Shown here piece by piece: positions 50,559-58,410 of a stretch of 64,000 nucleotides of DNA. The notes beneath the pieces were generated by a model. The model was not told the origin of the DNA, did no database searches, and was given only the letters and a program-made list of their open reading frames with translations. Every line of letters starts with the position of its first letter. Within the stretch, counting starts at the first letter, position 1. Source of the DNA: Sphingomonas sp. Its GTDB lineage: Bacteria > Pseudomonadota > Alphaproteobacteria > Sphingomonadales > Sphingomonadaceae. The stretch lies in NCBI RefSeq assembly GCF_017744835.1, contig NZ_JAGIAM010000004.1, positions 62,001-126,000 on the forward strand. Reading direction: 5' to 3'. The position numbers and the translations under genes are program-made.

Positions 50559-51589
50559 TCCAGCGCGCCGAACAGCTCGCCGCCCTCACCCCCGCCAAGC
50601 GCGCGCAGGTGATCTATGCCGAAGCGCAGTCGCAGCTCTCGTCGCGGCTGTGGCGCGCCGCGCTGGGCGAAGCCGACAGCAGCAAGGACCGCGACACCTC
50701 GCCGCTCTCCGGCAACAACATGAAGATGGATTCGCTGCTCGAATTGCTCGGCGGCCAGTTCCCGGACGGCGTCGCGGGCGCGCACGGCTGCGCCTGCCAA
50801 TGCGGCTGCAACTGTCATGCTGCCCGCGTCGAGGGCGACGATGCGACGCCCGACTATGAACGGGAAAGCCGCCGTGGCGGATCGGGCACGCTTCCCAATG
50901 ATTCGATCGAGCGTGTCGCGGGCCCGGCCGACGGTGCCGGCGGGCCGCTCGCGCTGGGGCCCAATGCCCGCTACGCGCCCGCCTTTACCGCAGCCGAAGC
51001 CCGCACCGGCCTGCCCGCGACGATGATCGCCGCAATCGTCGATGCCGAGGCGGCAAAGACCGGCGACGGCAGCTGGAACCCGCATTCGCGCAATCCGCGA
51101 TCGAGTGCCGCGGGCCTGGGCCAATTCCTGAGCAGCACCTGGACCGACCTGGCGCAAAGGCCCGGCACCTGGCTCAACACCGTCGCCGCCGAGCGCGGCT
51201 GGCTCGACGGGCGCGGCAAGCTGAGCACCGGCCACCGCGCCGAGCTGCTCGCGCTGCGCTACGATCCGCAGGCATCGATCGTGAGCGTCGCCGATTTCGC
51301 CAAGCTCAACCTCGATCGGCTGGAAAAGGCCGGCGTGCGCGTGCGCACCGACGCGGAGACGCTCGCCAAGGCGGCGTACCTCAGCCACCACCTTGGCCTG
51401 GGCGATGCCCAGAAATTCCTGTCCTGCGGCATCGAGCCCGGACGCGCACGCATGCTCCTCGCCGCGCAGATCGGCTCGTCGGCCGCCGAGCAGCGGATCG
51501 CCAGCGCGGGAGATGCGACCCATGCGCATCGCCAATGGCTGCTCGGCTTCATCGAGCGTCGGATTCGGCCGCAGCAATTCGGCGCATGA
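50555..51589 (+). CDS. lytic transglycosylase-like protein with Cys-rich insert
   Basis: A 344-residue protein with an SLT-like domain (about 150-240): GLPATMIAAIVDAEAAKTG supplies an ES-like Glu, followed by NPRSSAAGLGQFLSSTW. This family opens peptidoglycan for flagellar assembly. No signal peptide is visible in the first 40 residues, so it may be exported by the flagellar apparatus. Unusually, residues 77-88 (HGCACQCGCNCH) have five Cys in alternate positions flanked by His, resembling a metal site. The GTG start overlaps the fliJ stop. The transglycosylase call is moderate. Confidence 0.72.
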   Translation: MIQRAEQLAALTPAKRAQVIYAEAQSQLSSRLWRAALGEADSSKDRDTSPLSGNNMKMDSLLELLGGQFPDGVAGAHGCACQCGCNCHAARVEGDDATPDYERESRRGGSGTLPNDSIERVAGPADGAGGPLALGPNARYAPAFTAAEARTGLPATMIAAIVDAEAAKTGDGSWNPHSRNPRSSAAGLGQFLSSTWTDLAQRPGTWLNTVAAERGWLDGRGKLSTGHRAELLALRYDPQASIVSVADFAKLNLDRLEKAGVRVRTDAETLAKAAYLSHHLGLGDAQKFLSCGIEPGRARMLLAAQIGSSAAEQRIASAGDATHAHRQWLLGFIERRIRPQQFGA

Positions 51590-51627
51590 TTTTTGCGCGT
51601 CGATGAGCCGCTCGATGCGCTTCTTCC

Positions 51628-51633
51628 TATAAT
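51628..51633 (+). promoter_or_regulatory. TATAAT element of the sigma-factor gene
   Basis: CTTCTTCCTATAATACTACTACGG lies 239 bases upstream of the sigma-factor start. The 234-base leader region (51634-51866) has no open frame; it holds TTAACC boxes and two GC-rich stems, so regulation of the leader is possible. Confidence 0.45.
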
Positions 51634-51866
51634 ACTACTACGGATGAACCCCTACCCAGCGCGGGAAGCCCCCCGCCGCGCGCCCAGGGCGAAAAAAATG
51701 TTAACCCTGGAAACCCGCAAAAATCCGCGAGTTTCGGGCACATTTTTAGGACTATGTACCTTTCCATATTGGATTGGTTAGATTCTGTTAGGAATAGCGG
51801 CGGCAAAAGCGTGTCCATGGACGGCGGGGGGGCCTGCGGTCCGGTCCAACCAGGGGGACACCTGAA

Positions 51867-52922
51867 ATGTCGAAGACCACGGTCGCGCTCGAAGCTGCAG
51901 TTGCCATCGTCATCGAGAACACGCCCAAGGACGCGAAGCAGACCGCGCGCCAGCGCGCCGAAGTCGATCGCGCCTTCGCCCGAATCCTCAAGCTGATCGC
52001 CCCGCGCATCCGCCACTTCATCCGCCAGTACGGCCTCACCGCCCATTGGGACGACGCCGAGCAGTGCTGCGCGATCGCCGTGCACCGCGCCATCCAGGCC
52101 TATGAGCCCGAGAAGGCGCAGTTCACCACCTTCGTGAACTGGCAGATCCGCGGCGAGCTGCAGAGCCTGCGCTTCCGCCTGATGACCGACCAGCGCCCGT
52201 CGGCGAAGAAGGTCGAGGCGACCACGGTTTCGCTGAGCGCCCTGTCGGTCTCGCCCGACGGCGAGGAAATGTCGCCCGAGGCGATGATCGAGGACGAAGA
52301 CGCCCTCGCCCGCACCGAAGCCGCCGCCTCGGACTATCTCGCCGATGGCGCGATCGCCTCGCTGATCGACGCCTATGTCGATCACCTCCGCAAGGTGGGC
52401 ATCGAGCAGCTCCGCCGCCGCCCGCGCCCGAAGCGCGAGGAAGCCGCGCTGCGCCGCGAGGGTCCGCGCCTCCGCGTCGCGACCTATGGCATCGATCCGG
52501 CCGAGCTGCAGAAGCTCGAGGACAAGCTGGCCCGCGATCGCGAGATCGTCGCCCGCCGCGTGTTCCAGGCCTCGACGCTCGACGACCTGTCGCTCGACAC
52601 CGGCGTGACCAAGGAGCGCGTGCGCCAGATCACCAAGCGTGCCGCCAAGACGATCGCCGAGATCGCCGCCGCCGATCCGCGCTTCGCGGTGATGGCCGAA
52701 TATGGCGAGCCGGGCGCGACCAAGCGCCGCCAGCCGGCCGCTGCGCCTGCCGCCGCGATCCTGCCGGACCCGCAGCTTCCGCACAACCGCCTCGCCCGTG
52801 TCGAGGCCGTTGCTCCGGCGGCGCTCGCCACCGTCGCTGCCGCCAAGGGCGCGACCACCGAGGCCGTCGAGGCGATCCACCTTGCCGGACCGGCCGTCTC
52901 GCCGAGCGCTGCGCTGCATTGA
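51867..52922 (+). CDS. divergent sigma-70-family factor of the flagellar locus
   Basis: A 351-residue protein with the two DNA-binding regions of a sigma factor. Region 2 is about 37-110 (RILKLIAPRIRHFIRQYG, then EKAQFTTFVNWQIRGELQSLRF). Region 4 is about 218-265 (REIVARRVFQASTLDDLSLDTGVTKERVRQITKRAAKTI) with the RVRQI helix-turn-helix. Region 1.1 is absent and region 3 is unclear. Region 2.3/2.4 reads QIRGELQSL, reminiscent of FliA-type sequences, but the protein is not a typical FliA. The C-terminal 80 residues are Ala/Pro-rich and disordered. It may direct RNA polymerase to the YCTATAAT promoters found across this locus, but that is an inference. Confidence 0.85.
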   Translation: MSKTTVALEAAVAIVIENTPKDAKQTARQRAEVDRAFARILKLIAPRIRHFIRQYGLTAHWDDAEQCCAIAVHRAIQAYEPEKAQFTTFVNWQIRGELQSLRFRLMTDQRPSAKKVEATTVSLSALSVSPDGEEMSPEAMIEDEDALARTEAAASDYLADGAIASLIDAYVDHLRKVGIEQLRRRPRPKREEAALRREGPRLRVATYGIDPAELQKLEDKLARDREIVARRVFQASTLDDLSLDTGVTKERVRQITKRAAKTIAEIAAADPRFAVMAEYGEPGATKRRQPAAAPAAAILPDPQLPHNRLARVEAVAPAALATVAAAKGATTEAVEAIHLAGPAVSPSAALH

Positions 52923-52958
52923 TTTGAACGCTTCGGTCCTCGGGCCGAACGCGCATCC

Positions 52959-52964
52959 TATAAA
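52959..52964 (+). promoter_or_regulatory. TATAAA element before 52990 gene
   Basis: GCATCCTATAAATCAATC lies 26 bases upstream of the ATG. It has the YCTATAA core but less sequence similarity around it. Confidence 0.35.
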
Positions 52965-52989
52965 TCAATCATCGTAGCGGGGGATCGTG

Positions 52990-53505
52990 ATGTCGATTGA
53001 GAGCAATGGCGTGGTGGAAACGGCGGGCTGGACGATGTTGCCGCGGCCCAACCGTCGGCTGAGCGCGCTCGCCGCCGAAGCCGCCCGCTGTGCGCAGGCG
53101 CTGCTTCCGGAAAACGCCGGGCTTTTCCTGGGGCTGGAAACCGATGCCGAAGGCGCGATCCGCCTGCTCTGGTGGCGCCGCGACGATTTCAAGCTGATCG
53201 CGCAAATCACGGCGACGCCCGAGGGCTTCTGCCCCGAGGACAGCGACGAAGGCGCGCTCCAGGAAGCCGCTGCAGCACTGCTCGATTATCTTGCGGGCCG
53301 CTGGCCTACGCCGCCTGCCGACTATGGCGTGATCACCGACGGTGTCGGCGTTGCTTTCGCGCCAAATCATCCGGCGCCTTCCGCCGAGGGATGGCTGTTG
53401 CGCCAGGCAAGCAGCGCGTCGGCGCTGCTGGCGATATTGCCGCTCGATCCCAATGGTCCGTGCGCACTGCTTTCGGGAACTGGACGCCGGCAAGTCATCC
53501 ATTAA
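52990..53505 (+). CDS. uncharacterised protein downstream of the sigma factor
   Basis: A 171-residue soluble protein that I do not recognise. It begins MSIESNGVVETAGWTMLPRPNRRLSALAAEAARCAQ, has a compact alpha/beta look and no signal peptide. The ATG at 52990 follows a GGGGGA site. It is 67 bases downstream of the sigma-factor stop and may be cotranscribed, or have its own promoter at 52959. A role as a regulatory partner such as an anti-sigma factor cannot be supported by any motif. Confidence 0.65.
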   Translation: MSIESNGVVETAGWTMLPRPNRRLSALAAEAARCAQALLPENAGLFLGLETDAEGAIRLLWWRRDDFKLIAQITATPEGFCPEDSDEGALQEAAAALLDYLAGRWPTPPADYGVITDGVGVAFAPNHPAPSAEGWLLRQASSASALLAILPLDPNGPCALLSGTGRRQVIH

Positions 53506-53549
53506 TATGATTTTGTAGTTAATCTTGCATTATCCTCGAATTAATTCTT

Positions 53550-53555
53550 TATAGT
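53550..53555 (+). promoter_or_regulatory. TATAGT element before the XRE-like gene
   Basis: AATTCTTTATAGTCCC lies about 43 bases upstream of the start. The preceding 40 bases are unusually AT-rich (TTAATTCTT and similar) for this GC-rich locus, typical of a promoter region. Confidence 0.35.
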
Positions 53556-53597
53556 CCCAATGCGCGGCCGGTTGGACCGCCCGGGGGGATGGGGATA

Positions 53598-54695
53598 ATG
53601 ATCAAGGCCGAGGACAGGAGCCGCTTTGGCGGTGTCCCGTCGGCGCGCGGTGAAGCGCCGATCGACCTGCGCCGCACGATCGTCTTCCCCAACCGCATGC
53701 GCGAGCTCCGGCGCGCGTTCGGCTTTCCCAAGCTGCTGCGACTTTCGGCCAGCCTTCCCGAAATACCCTATATCCGCCTGTCGAAGATCGAGCGCGGCGA
53801 AGTCGTGCCCCGCCCCGACGAGCTCCGCCGCGTCGGCCAGGCGCTGGGCATCGCCCCTGCCGAGCTGCTGCTCGACGTCGACGCGCCGGGCTTCGACCTG
53901 GCGGCATGGGCCGAACCCTTCGAGGAAGGCGGAATCGACGAGGCGGAGGAACGTTTCGCAGTCTATCTCGGCGCGGCGCTGCGTGCACGGCGCACGAGCG
54001 ACCCGGCGCTGACCATCGCCGTGATCGAGCAGGATTTCGGAATCCCGCCGGTCAATCTCTCGCGGCTGGAGAATGCGCAGAAGACCTTCGCGCGCTGGAA
54101 CGCGGCGACCCGGAGCGCGCTGTTCGCGCTGTTCGGCGTCCGCGACGAAGCGAAGCTGCGCGCGCATGTCGAGGCGCAGCAGCGCTCGGGCGCGCTCGAT
54201 TCGTTCATCAAGGCCATCGCCGACCCCGAGCTGCGTCGCGAGCGGATGCGCGCGCGGATCGCCGAGCTCGCCGTCGCGCTCGCACAAGCTGCGCCGCCCT
54301 CCCCTGCTCCCCCGCCGGTCGCCGACGCTCCGCTGCACCTGGTGCCGGTGTTCGGCGCGGCGCTGCCGGACGGTCTGATCGCCGAGACTCCTACCGGGCG
54401 GACCGTCGAGGCGCCGCGCGCGGCGGGGCCGCGTGCCTTCGCGCTGCGCACCGGTCGCGCGACGCTGGGCGCAGGGCTGCCCGCCCAGGCGATCGTGATC
54501 GTCGACCCGGACCAGTATCCCAGCCCCGGAGGACTGGCCGCGGTGCGCGAGGAAGCGGGATGGCGGCTGGTCTCCGTCGGCTCGGACCGCGACGGGCGGA
54601 TGATCGGCTACAGCATCACCCCCGAGCGCGCGCTGGTGCTCGACGAGCAGGATCCTTCGCAGCTCGCGCGAATAGTCGCGGCGCTTTACGTCTGA
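53598..54695 (+). CDS. XRE-type regulator with S24-like C-terminal domain
   Basis: A 365-residue regulator. An N-terminal XRE-type helix-turn-helix (about 24-90, MRELRRAFGF, then IERGEVVPRPDELRRVGQALGI) is followed by a second helix-turn-helix-like region (about 120-180, YLGAALRARR, then FGIPPVNLSRLENAQK). The C-terminal part resembles the S24/LexA beta-domain (AFALRTGRATLGAGLPAQAIVIVDPDQY), but the catalytic GDSM serine is missing. A GGGGGG site favours ATG 53598 over 53589. It may be a ligand-sensing repressor. It is between the sigma-factor pair and the GGDEF-EAL gene. Confidence 0.75.
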   Translation: MIKAEDRSRFGGVPSARGEAPIDLRRTIVFPNRMRELRRAFGFPKLLRLSASLPEIPYIRLSKIERGEVVPRPDELRRVGQALGIAPAELLLDVDAPGFDLAAWAEPFEEGGIDEAEERFAVYLGAALRARRTSDPALTIAVIEQDFGIPPVNLSRLENAQKTFARWNAATRSALFALFGVRDEAKLRAHVEAQQRSGALDSFIKAIADPELRRERMRARIAELAVALAQAAPPSPAPPPVADAPLHLVPVFGAALPDGLIAETPTGRTVEAPRAAGPRAFALRTGRATLGAGLPAQAIVIVDPDQYPSPGGLAAVREEAGWRLVSVGSDRDGRMIGYSITPERALVLDEQDPSQLARIVAALYV

Positions 54696-54739
54696 CGAAT
54701 ATTTCCGCAACCATATCTGCTACTTGGTCTTAACCTTCC

Positions 54740-54745
54740 TATAAG
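54740..54745 (+). promoter_or_regulatory. TATAAG element of the GGDEF-EAL gene
   Basis: GTCTTAACCTTCCTATAAGTAACTG lies 43 bases upstream of the ATG. It carries the flagellar-type core and a TTAACC box directly upstream. Confidence 0.45.
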
Positions 54746-54787
54746 TAACTGAATGCGCGGCAGGCGCCGCAGGGGGAAGGTTTTTCG

Positions 54788-56401
54788 ATGAACGCGGGCC
54801 AATGGCGAGGGATGGGCGCATGTCGCGGCCTCGCGATGGCCGTTCTCCCGCTGCTTGGTACAGCGGCTTTCGCGATCGCCTTCAATGCCGCGGAGCGATT
54901 CGAGCGATTCGCCGCCGCGCACGAAGCCTGGCAGCTCGACGAACTGGCTTTTGCCGCAGCTTGCAGCGGGCTGATCTCGCTCGTGCTGCTGGTCTGGTCC
55001 AACTACCGCCTGTGCCGCCAGCTGCAGCTGCGCCAGCGCGCCGAGAACGAGGCGCAGGCGCTCGCACTGCGCGATCCCCTCACCAGCCTGCCCAACCGGC
55101 GCGCGATGGCTGCAGCGATCGACGCTGCGCGGCGCGATTCACCGGGGGCGAGCTTCAGCGTGCTGATGATCGACCTCGACCGGTTCAAGCCGATCAACGA
55201 CACCTATGGCCATGAGGGTGGCGACGCGGCGCTGCGTATCGTCGCGGCGCGGCTCGAGGAGCTTGCTGCCGGCCGCGGGCTCGCCGCGCGCATGGGCGGC
55301 GACGAGTTCGCCTGCCTGATCCGCCACCCCGAAGGCAGCGGCGCCCCCCACGACATGGCGCAGGCGATCCTCCAGGCCTTCGCCAAGCCGCTCCAACTGA
55401 CCGGCGGCCTGGCCGAGGTCAGCGCATCGGTGGGGATCGTCACGGCGAGCGAGGATTGCGAATCGACCGACGACATGCTGCGTGCCGCCGATTTCGCGAT
55501 GTACCGCGCGAAGAAGGCGGGCCGCTCCAACTGCGCGATCTTCGTGCCCGAAATGGCCGACGAAATGCGCCGACGCGCGGCGCTGGAGCTCGACATCCGC
55601 GCCGGGCTCCACCGCGGCGAGTTCACGCCCTTCTTCCAGCCGATCGTGGCGCTCGCCACCGGCGAAGTCGTGGGCTTCGAGGCGCTGGCGCGCTGGCGGC
55701 ACCCGCACAACGGCATGGTCGGGCCGGACGTATTCATCCCGATCGCCGAGGATGCCGGCATCATCCAGGAACTGGGCTTCGCGATGCTGCGCCGCGCCTG
55801 CTGCGAGGCACGCGGCTGGCCACCGCACCTGACGCTCTCGATCAACATCTCGCCGCTCCAGCTCAACGACCCCTGGCTGGCCCAGCGCATCCTGCAGGTG
55901 CTGTGCGCCACCGGCTTTCCGGCCGGACGGCTGGTGGTCGAGATCACCGAGAGCCGGCTGGTGAGTGACATTGCCGCGGCGCGCGCGGTGATGCTCTCGC
56001 TCAAGAGCGCAGGCGTCCAGATCGCGCTCGATGATTTCGGCACGGGCTATGCCAGCCTCAAGCATCTGCGCGAGCTGGCGTTCAACCGGATCAAGATCGA
56101 CCGGAGCTTCACCGAGAATGTCCGCGCTCCCGAAAGCGCGCAGATCATCCGCGCGATCCTGAGCCTGAGCGAGGGGCTGGGGCTGCCGGTGACGGCGGAG
56201 GGCCTCGAATCGGCGGAAAGCGCGGAGATGCTCGCGGGTCTCGGCTGCGACTATGGCCAGGGCTATCTGTTCAGCCCGCCCGTCGATTCCGCTCGCGCGC
56301 TCGAGATCGCCCGCGGCGTGCGCTATGCCGCGCCGCGCACGACCGAGCGCCGACGCCCCGCCTCTGCCCCCGCGGCCAAGCAACCGCGCTACGGCACCTG
56401 A
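54788..56401 (+). CDS. diguanylate cyclase/phosphodiesterase (GGDEF-EAL) membrane protein
   Basis: Bifunctional-type c-di-GMP turnover protein of 537 residues. Two N-terminal membrane segments (about 15-35 and 55-72) are followed by a GGDEF domain with intact GGDEF at 170-174 (RMGGDEFACL). No clear RxxD inhibitory site is visible upstream. The EAL domain has GFEALARW and LDDFGTGYASLKHLRELAFNRIKIDRSF, and VITESR-like VEITESRLV, so the core residues look present. It carries the same type of promoter as the flagellar genes, suggesting a link to motility, possibly through the PilZ protein at 7286. Confidence 0.92.
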   Translation: MNAGQWRGMGACRGLAMAVLPLLGTAAFAIAFNAAERFERFAAAHEAWQLDELAFAAACSGLISLVLLVWSNYRLCRQLQLRQRAENEAQALALRDPLTSLPNRRAMAAAIDAARRDSPGASFSVLMIDLDRFKPINDTYGHEGGDAALRIVAARLEELAAGRGLAARMGGDEFACLIRHPEGSGAPHDMAQAILQAFAKPLQLTGGLAEVSASVGIVTASEDCESTDDMLRAADFAMYRAKKAGRSNCAIFVPEMADEMRRRAALELDIRAGLHRGEFTPFFQPIVALATGEVVGFEALARWRHPHNGMVGPDVFIPIAEDAGIIQELGFAMLRRACCEARGWPPHLTLSINISPLQLNDPWLAQRILQVLCATGFPAGRLVVEITESRLVSDIAAARAVMLSLKSAGVQIALDDFGTGYASLKHLRELAFNRIKIDRSFTENVRAPESAQIIRAILSLSEGLGLPVTAEGLESAESAEMLAGLGCDYGQGYLFSPPVDSARALEIARGVRYAAPRTTERRRPASAPAAKQPRYGT

Positions 56402-56442
56402 ACGCGCCGTGACATCGTCCGCCGCCATGCTAAGGCGGCGCC

Positions 56443-57102
56443 ATGGGCATGTTGATCGCGATCGAGGGGGCCGACGGCGTCGGCAAGAACACTGCGTGCA
56501 GGGGGCTTTGCGACGCGCTGACCGCCAGCGGGCGCAGCGCGACGGTGATCGGCTTCCCGCGCTATGGCGAGACCGTCGGCGGAGTGACCATCGGCCGCTT
56601 CCTGGCCGGCGAGATGGGCGTGCCGGTCAGCCCGCGCGCCGCGGCGGTGCTCTACGGGCTCGACCGGCTCGAATGGCGCGACGCGCTGCTGGAGGCGCAG
56701 GCGGCGCACGATGTCGTGATCTTCGATCGCTACATCGCCTCGAACATGGCCTATCAGGCCGCGCGGACCGGCGATGCCGCCGAGGCGCGTGCGATGATGG
56801 ACTGGATCCTGGCGCTCGAAACCGGGCAGTTCGCCCTGCCCCGCCCCACGCTCTCGATCTATCTCGATACGCCCTGGGAACTGGCGCGCACGCTGATCCT
56901 CCAGAAGGCGCAACGCAGCTACACCGACAAGAGCTTCGACGAATATGAAGCCGATGTCGCACTCCAGCAGCGTGTCCGCGCCAATTACGAGGCGATGGTG
57001 GCAGCAGACCTGCTCGGCCCTTGGAAAGTAGTGCATGCGAGCGACGGAAAAGCGATGCGCGCGCCGGAGCAGATCGTAAGCGAAATCGTCACGTACCTGT
57101 AA
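56443..57102 (+). CDS. tmk: thymidylate kinase
   Basis: Cytosolic kinase that makes dTDP from dTMP. The 219-residue protein has the P-loop GADGVGKNT near the N-terminus (with N in place of the usual S/T) and the DRY-type motif VIFDRYIASN. The LID region is ILQKAQRSYTDKSFDEYE. The ATG at 56443 gives a start MGMLIAIEG; a second in-frame ATG is two codons later. It lies apart from the flagellar cluster and has no visible operon partners. Confidence 0.88.
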   Translation: MGMLIAIEGADGVGKNTACRGLCDALTASGRSATVIGFPRYGETVGGVTIGRFLAGEMGVPVSPRAAAVLYGLDRLEWRDALLEAQAAHDVVIFDRYIASNMAYQAARTGDAAEARAMMDWILALETGQFALPRPTLSIYLDTPWELARTLILQKAQRSYTDKSFDEYEADVALQQRVRANYEAMVAADLLGPWKVVHASDGKAMRAPEQIVSEIVTYL

Positions 57103-57201
57103 AAAGCGATGGGAGCCTCGACTCGGCGCTCCCACGGCTTGACACGGCTGCCGCAAGCGCCGCATGGTAGCGCTATCAAAACACAGTTTGGGCGAGAGGT
57201 C

Positions 57202-58344
57202 TTGGAAGCGTCTTCTACTGCTTTGCTCCCTGCGGATCATGCGCAGGCAATCCTGGTCGGTCGCGTTCTGCTGCCGCAGGGGCCTACGCCCGTCGTGGTC
57301 CGCGGCGGCACGGTGTACGACGTCTCGGCGACCGCCCCGACCGTCGCCGATCTGCTCGAGCGCGAAAACCCCGGTGCGGCCGAGGGCGTGGCGATCTGCG
57401 CGATCGAGGCGATCGGCACCGAATCGGGCCCGCGCCTGCTCGCCCCCATCGACCTTCAGTGCGTCAAGGCCTGCGGCGTCACCTTCGCGGTCTCGGCGAT
57501 CGAGCGCGTGATCGAAGAGCGTGCGCGCGGCGACGCCGACAAGGCGGCGACGATCCGCGGCGACCTGGAAGCCAAGGTGGGCGGCGGCATCCGCTCGGTC
57601 GTCCCGGGCAGCGCCGAGGCGGCGAACCTCAAGGCCGCACTGATCGACGCCGGCATGTGGTCGCAGTATCTCGAAGTCGCGATCGGCCCCGATGCCGAGG
57701 TGTTCACCAAGGCGCCCGTGCTCTCCTCGGTGGGCTGGGGCGATGACATCGGCATCCGTTCGGACAGCGACTGGAACAACCCCGAGCCCGAGATCGTGCT
57801 CGTCGTCGACCGCAACGGCACCCCGCGCGGCGCCACGCTGGGCAACGACGTCAACCTGCGCGACTTCGAGGGCCGCAGCGCGCTGCTGCTCGGCAAGGCG
57901 AAGGACAACAACGCCTCGACTTCGATCGGCCCTTTCATCCGGCTGTTCGACGACAGCTTCACGATGGACGACGTCCGCTCGGCCGTGGTCGACCTCACTA
58001 TCGACGGCCCCGAAGGCTATCGCCTCTCGGGCACCAACAAGATGAGCGAGATCAGCCGCGATCCGACCGACCTGGTCCGCCAGGCGCTGAGCGAGCACCA
58101 GTATCCGGACGGCTTTGCACTGTTCCTCGGCACGCTATTCGCGCCGGTGCAGGACCGCGACCATGTCGGCCGCGGCTTCACGCACAAGGTGGGCGACGTG
58201 GTCCGCATCGCCACGCCGAAGCTCGGCACGCTGGTCAATCGCGTGACGACCTCCAAGGCCGCCGCGCCCTGGGAATTCGGCATCCGCGACCTGATGCGCA
58301 ACCTGGCCGAGCGTGGCCTGCTGGCGCCGAAGTCCAACGCATGA
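57202..58344 (+). CDS. xylX: 2-keto-3-deoxy-pentonate dehydratase (XylX-like, FAH family)
   Basis: Fumarylacetoacetate hydrolase superfamily enzyme. It closely resembles Caulobacter XylX, which dehydrates 2-keto-3-deoxyxylonate to alpha-ketoglutarate semialdehyde. Key stretches are VKACGVTFAVSAIERVIEERARGDADKA, SQYLEVAIGPDAEVFTKAPVLSSVGWGDDIGI, WNNPEPEIVLV and GNDVNLRDFEGRSALLL. The frame has no ATG near the expected beginning; a TTG at 57202 (MEASSTALLPADHA) is the likely start. It is followed by xylB and xylC. Confidence 0.9.
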   Translation: MEASSTALLPADHAQAILVGRVLLPQGPTPVVVRGGTVYDVSATAPTVADLLERENPGAAEGVAICAIEAIGTESGPRLLAPIDLQCVKACGVTFAVSAIERVIEERARGDADKAATIRGDLEAKVGGGIRSVVPGSAEAANLKAALIDAGMWSQYLEVAIGPDAEVFTKAPVLSSVGWGDDIGIRSDSDWNNPEPEIVLVVDRNGTPRGATLGNDVNLRDFEGRSALLLGKAKDNNASTSIGPFIRLFDDSFTMDDVRSAVVDLTIDGPEGYRLSGTNKMSEISRDPTDLVRQALSEHQYPDGFALFLGTLFAPVQDRDHVGRGFTHKVGDVVRIATPKLGTLVNRVTTSKAAAPWEFGIRDLMRNLAERGLLAPKSNA

Positions 58345-58410
58345 ACCGGCCGGCGCGCCGCCCCCTTCCCTCCTTCGGCGCGCTCCGCCCTCACAAGAAA
58401 TCGGAACCCA

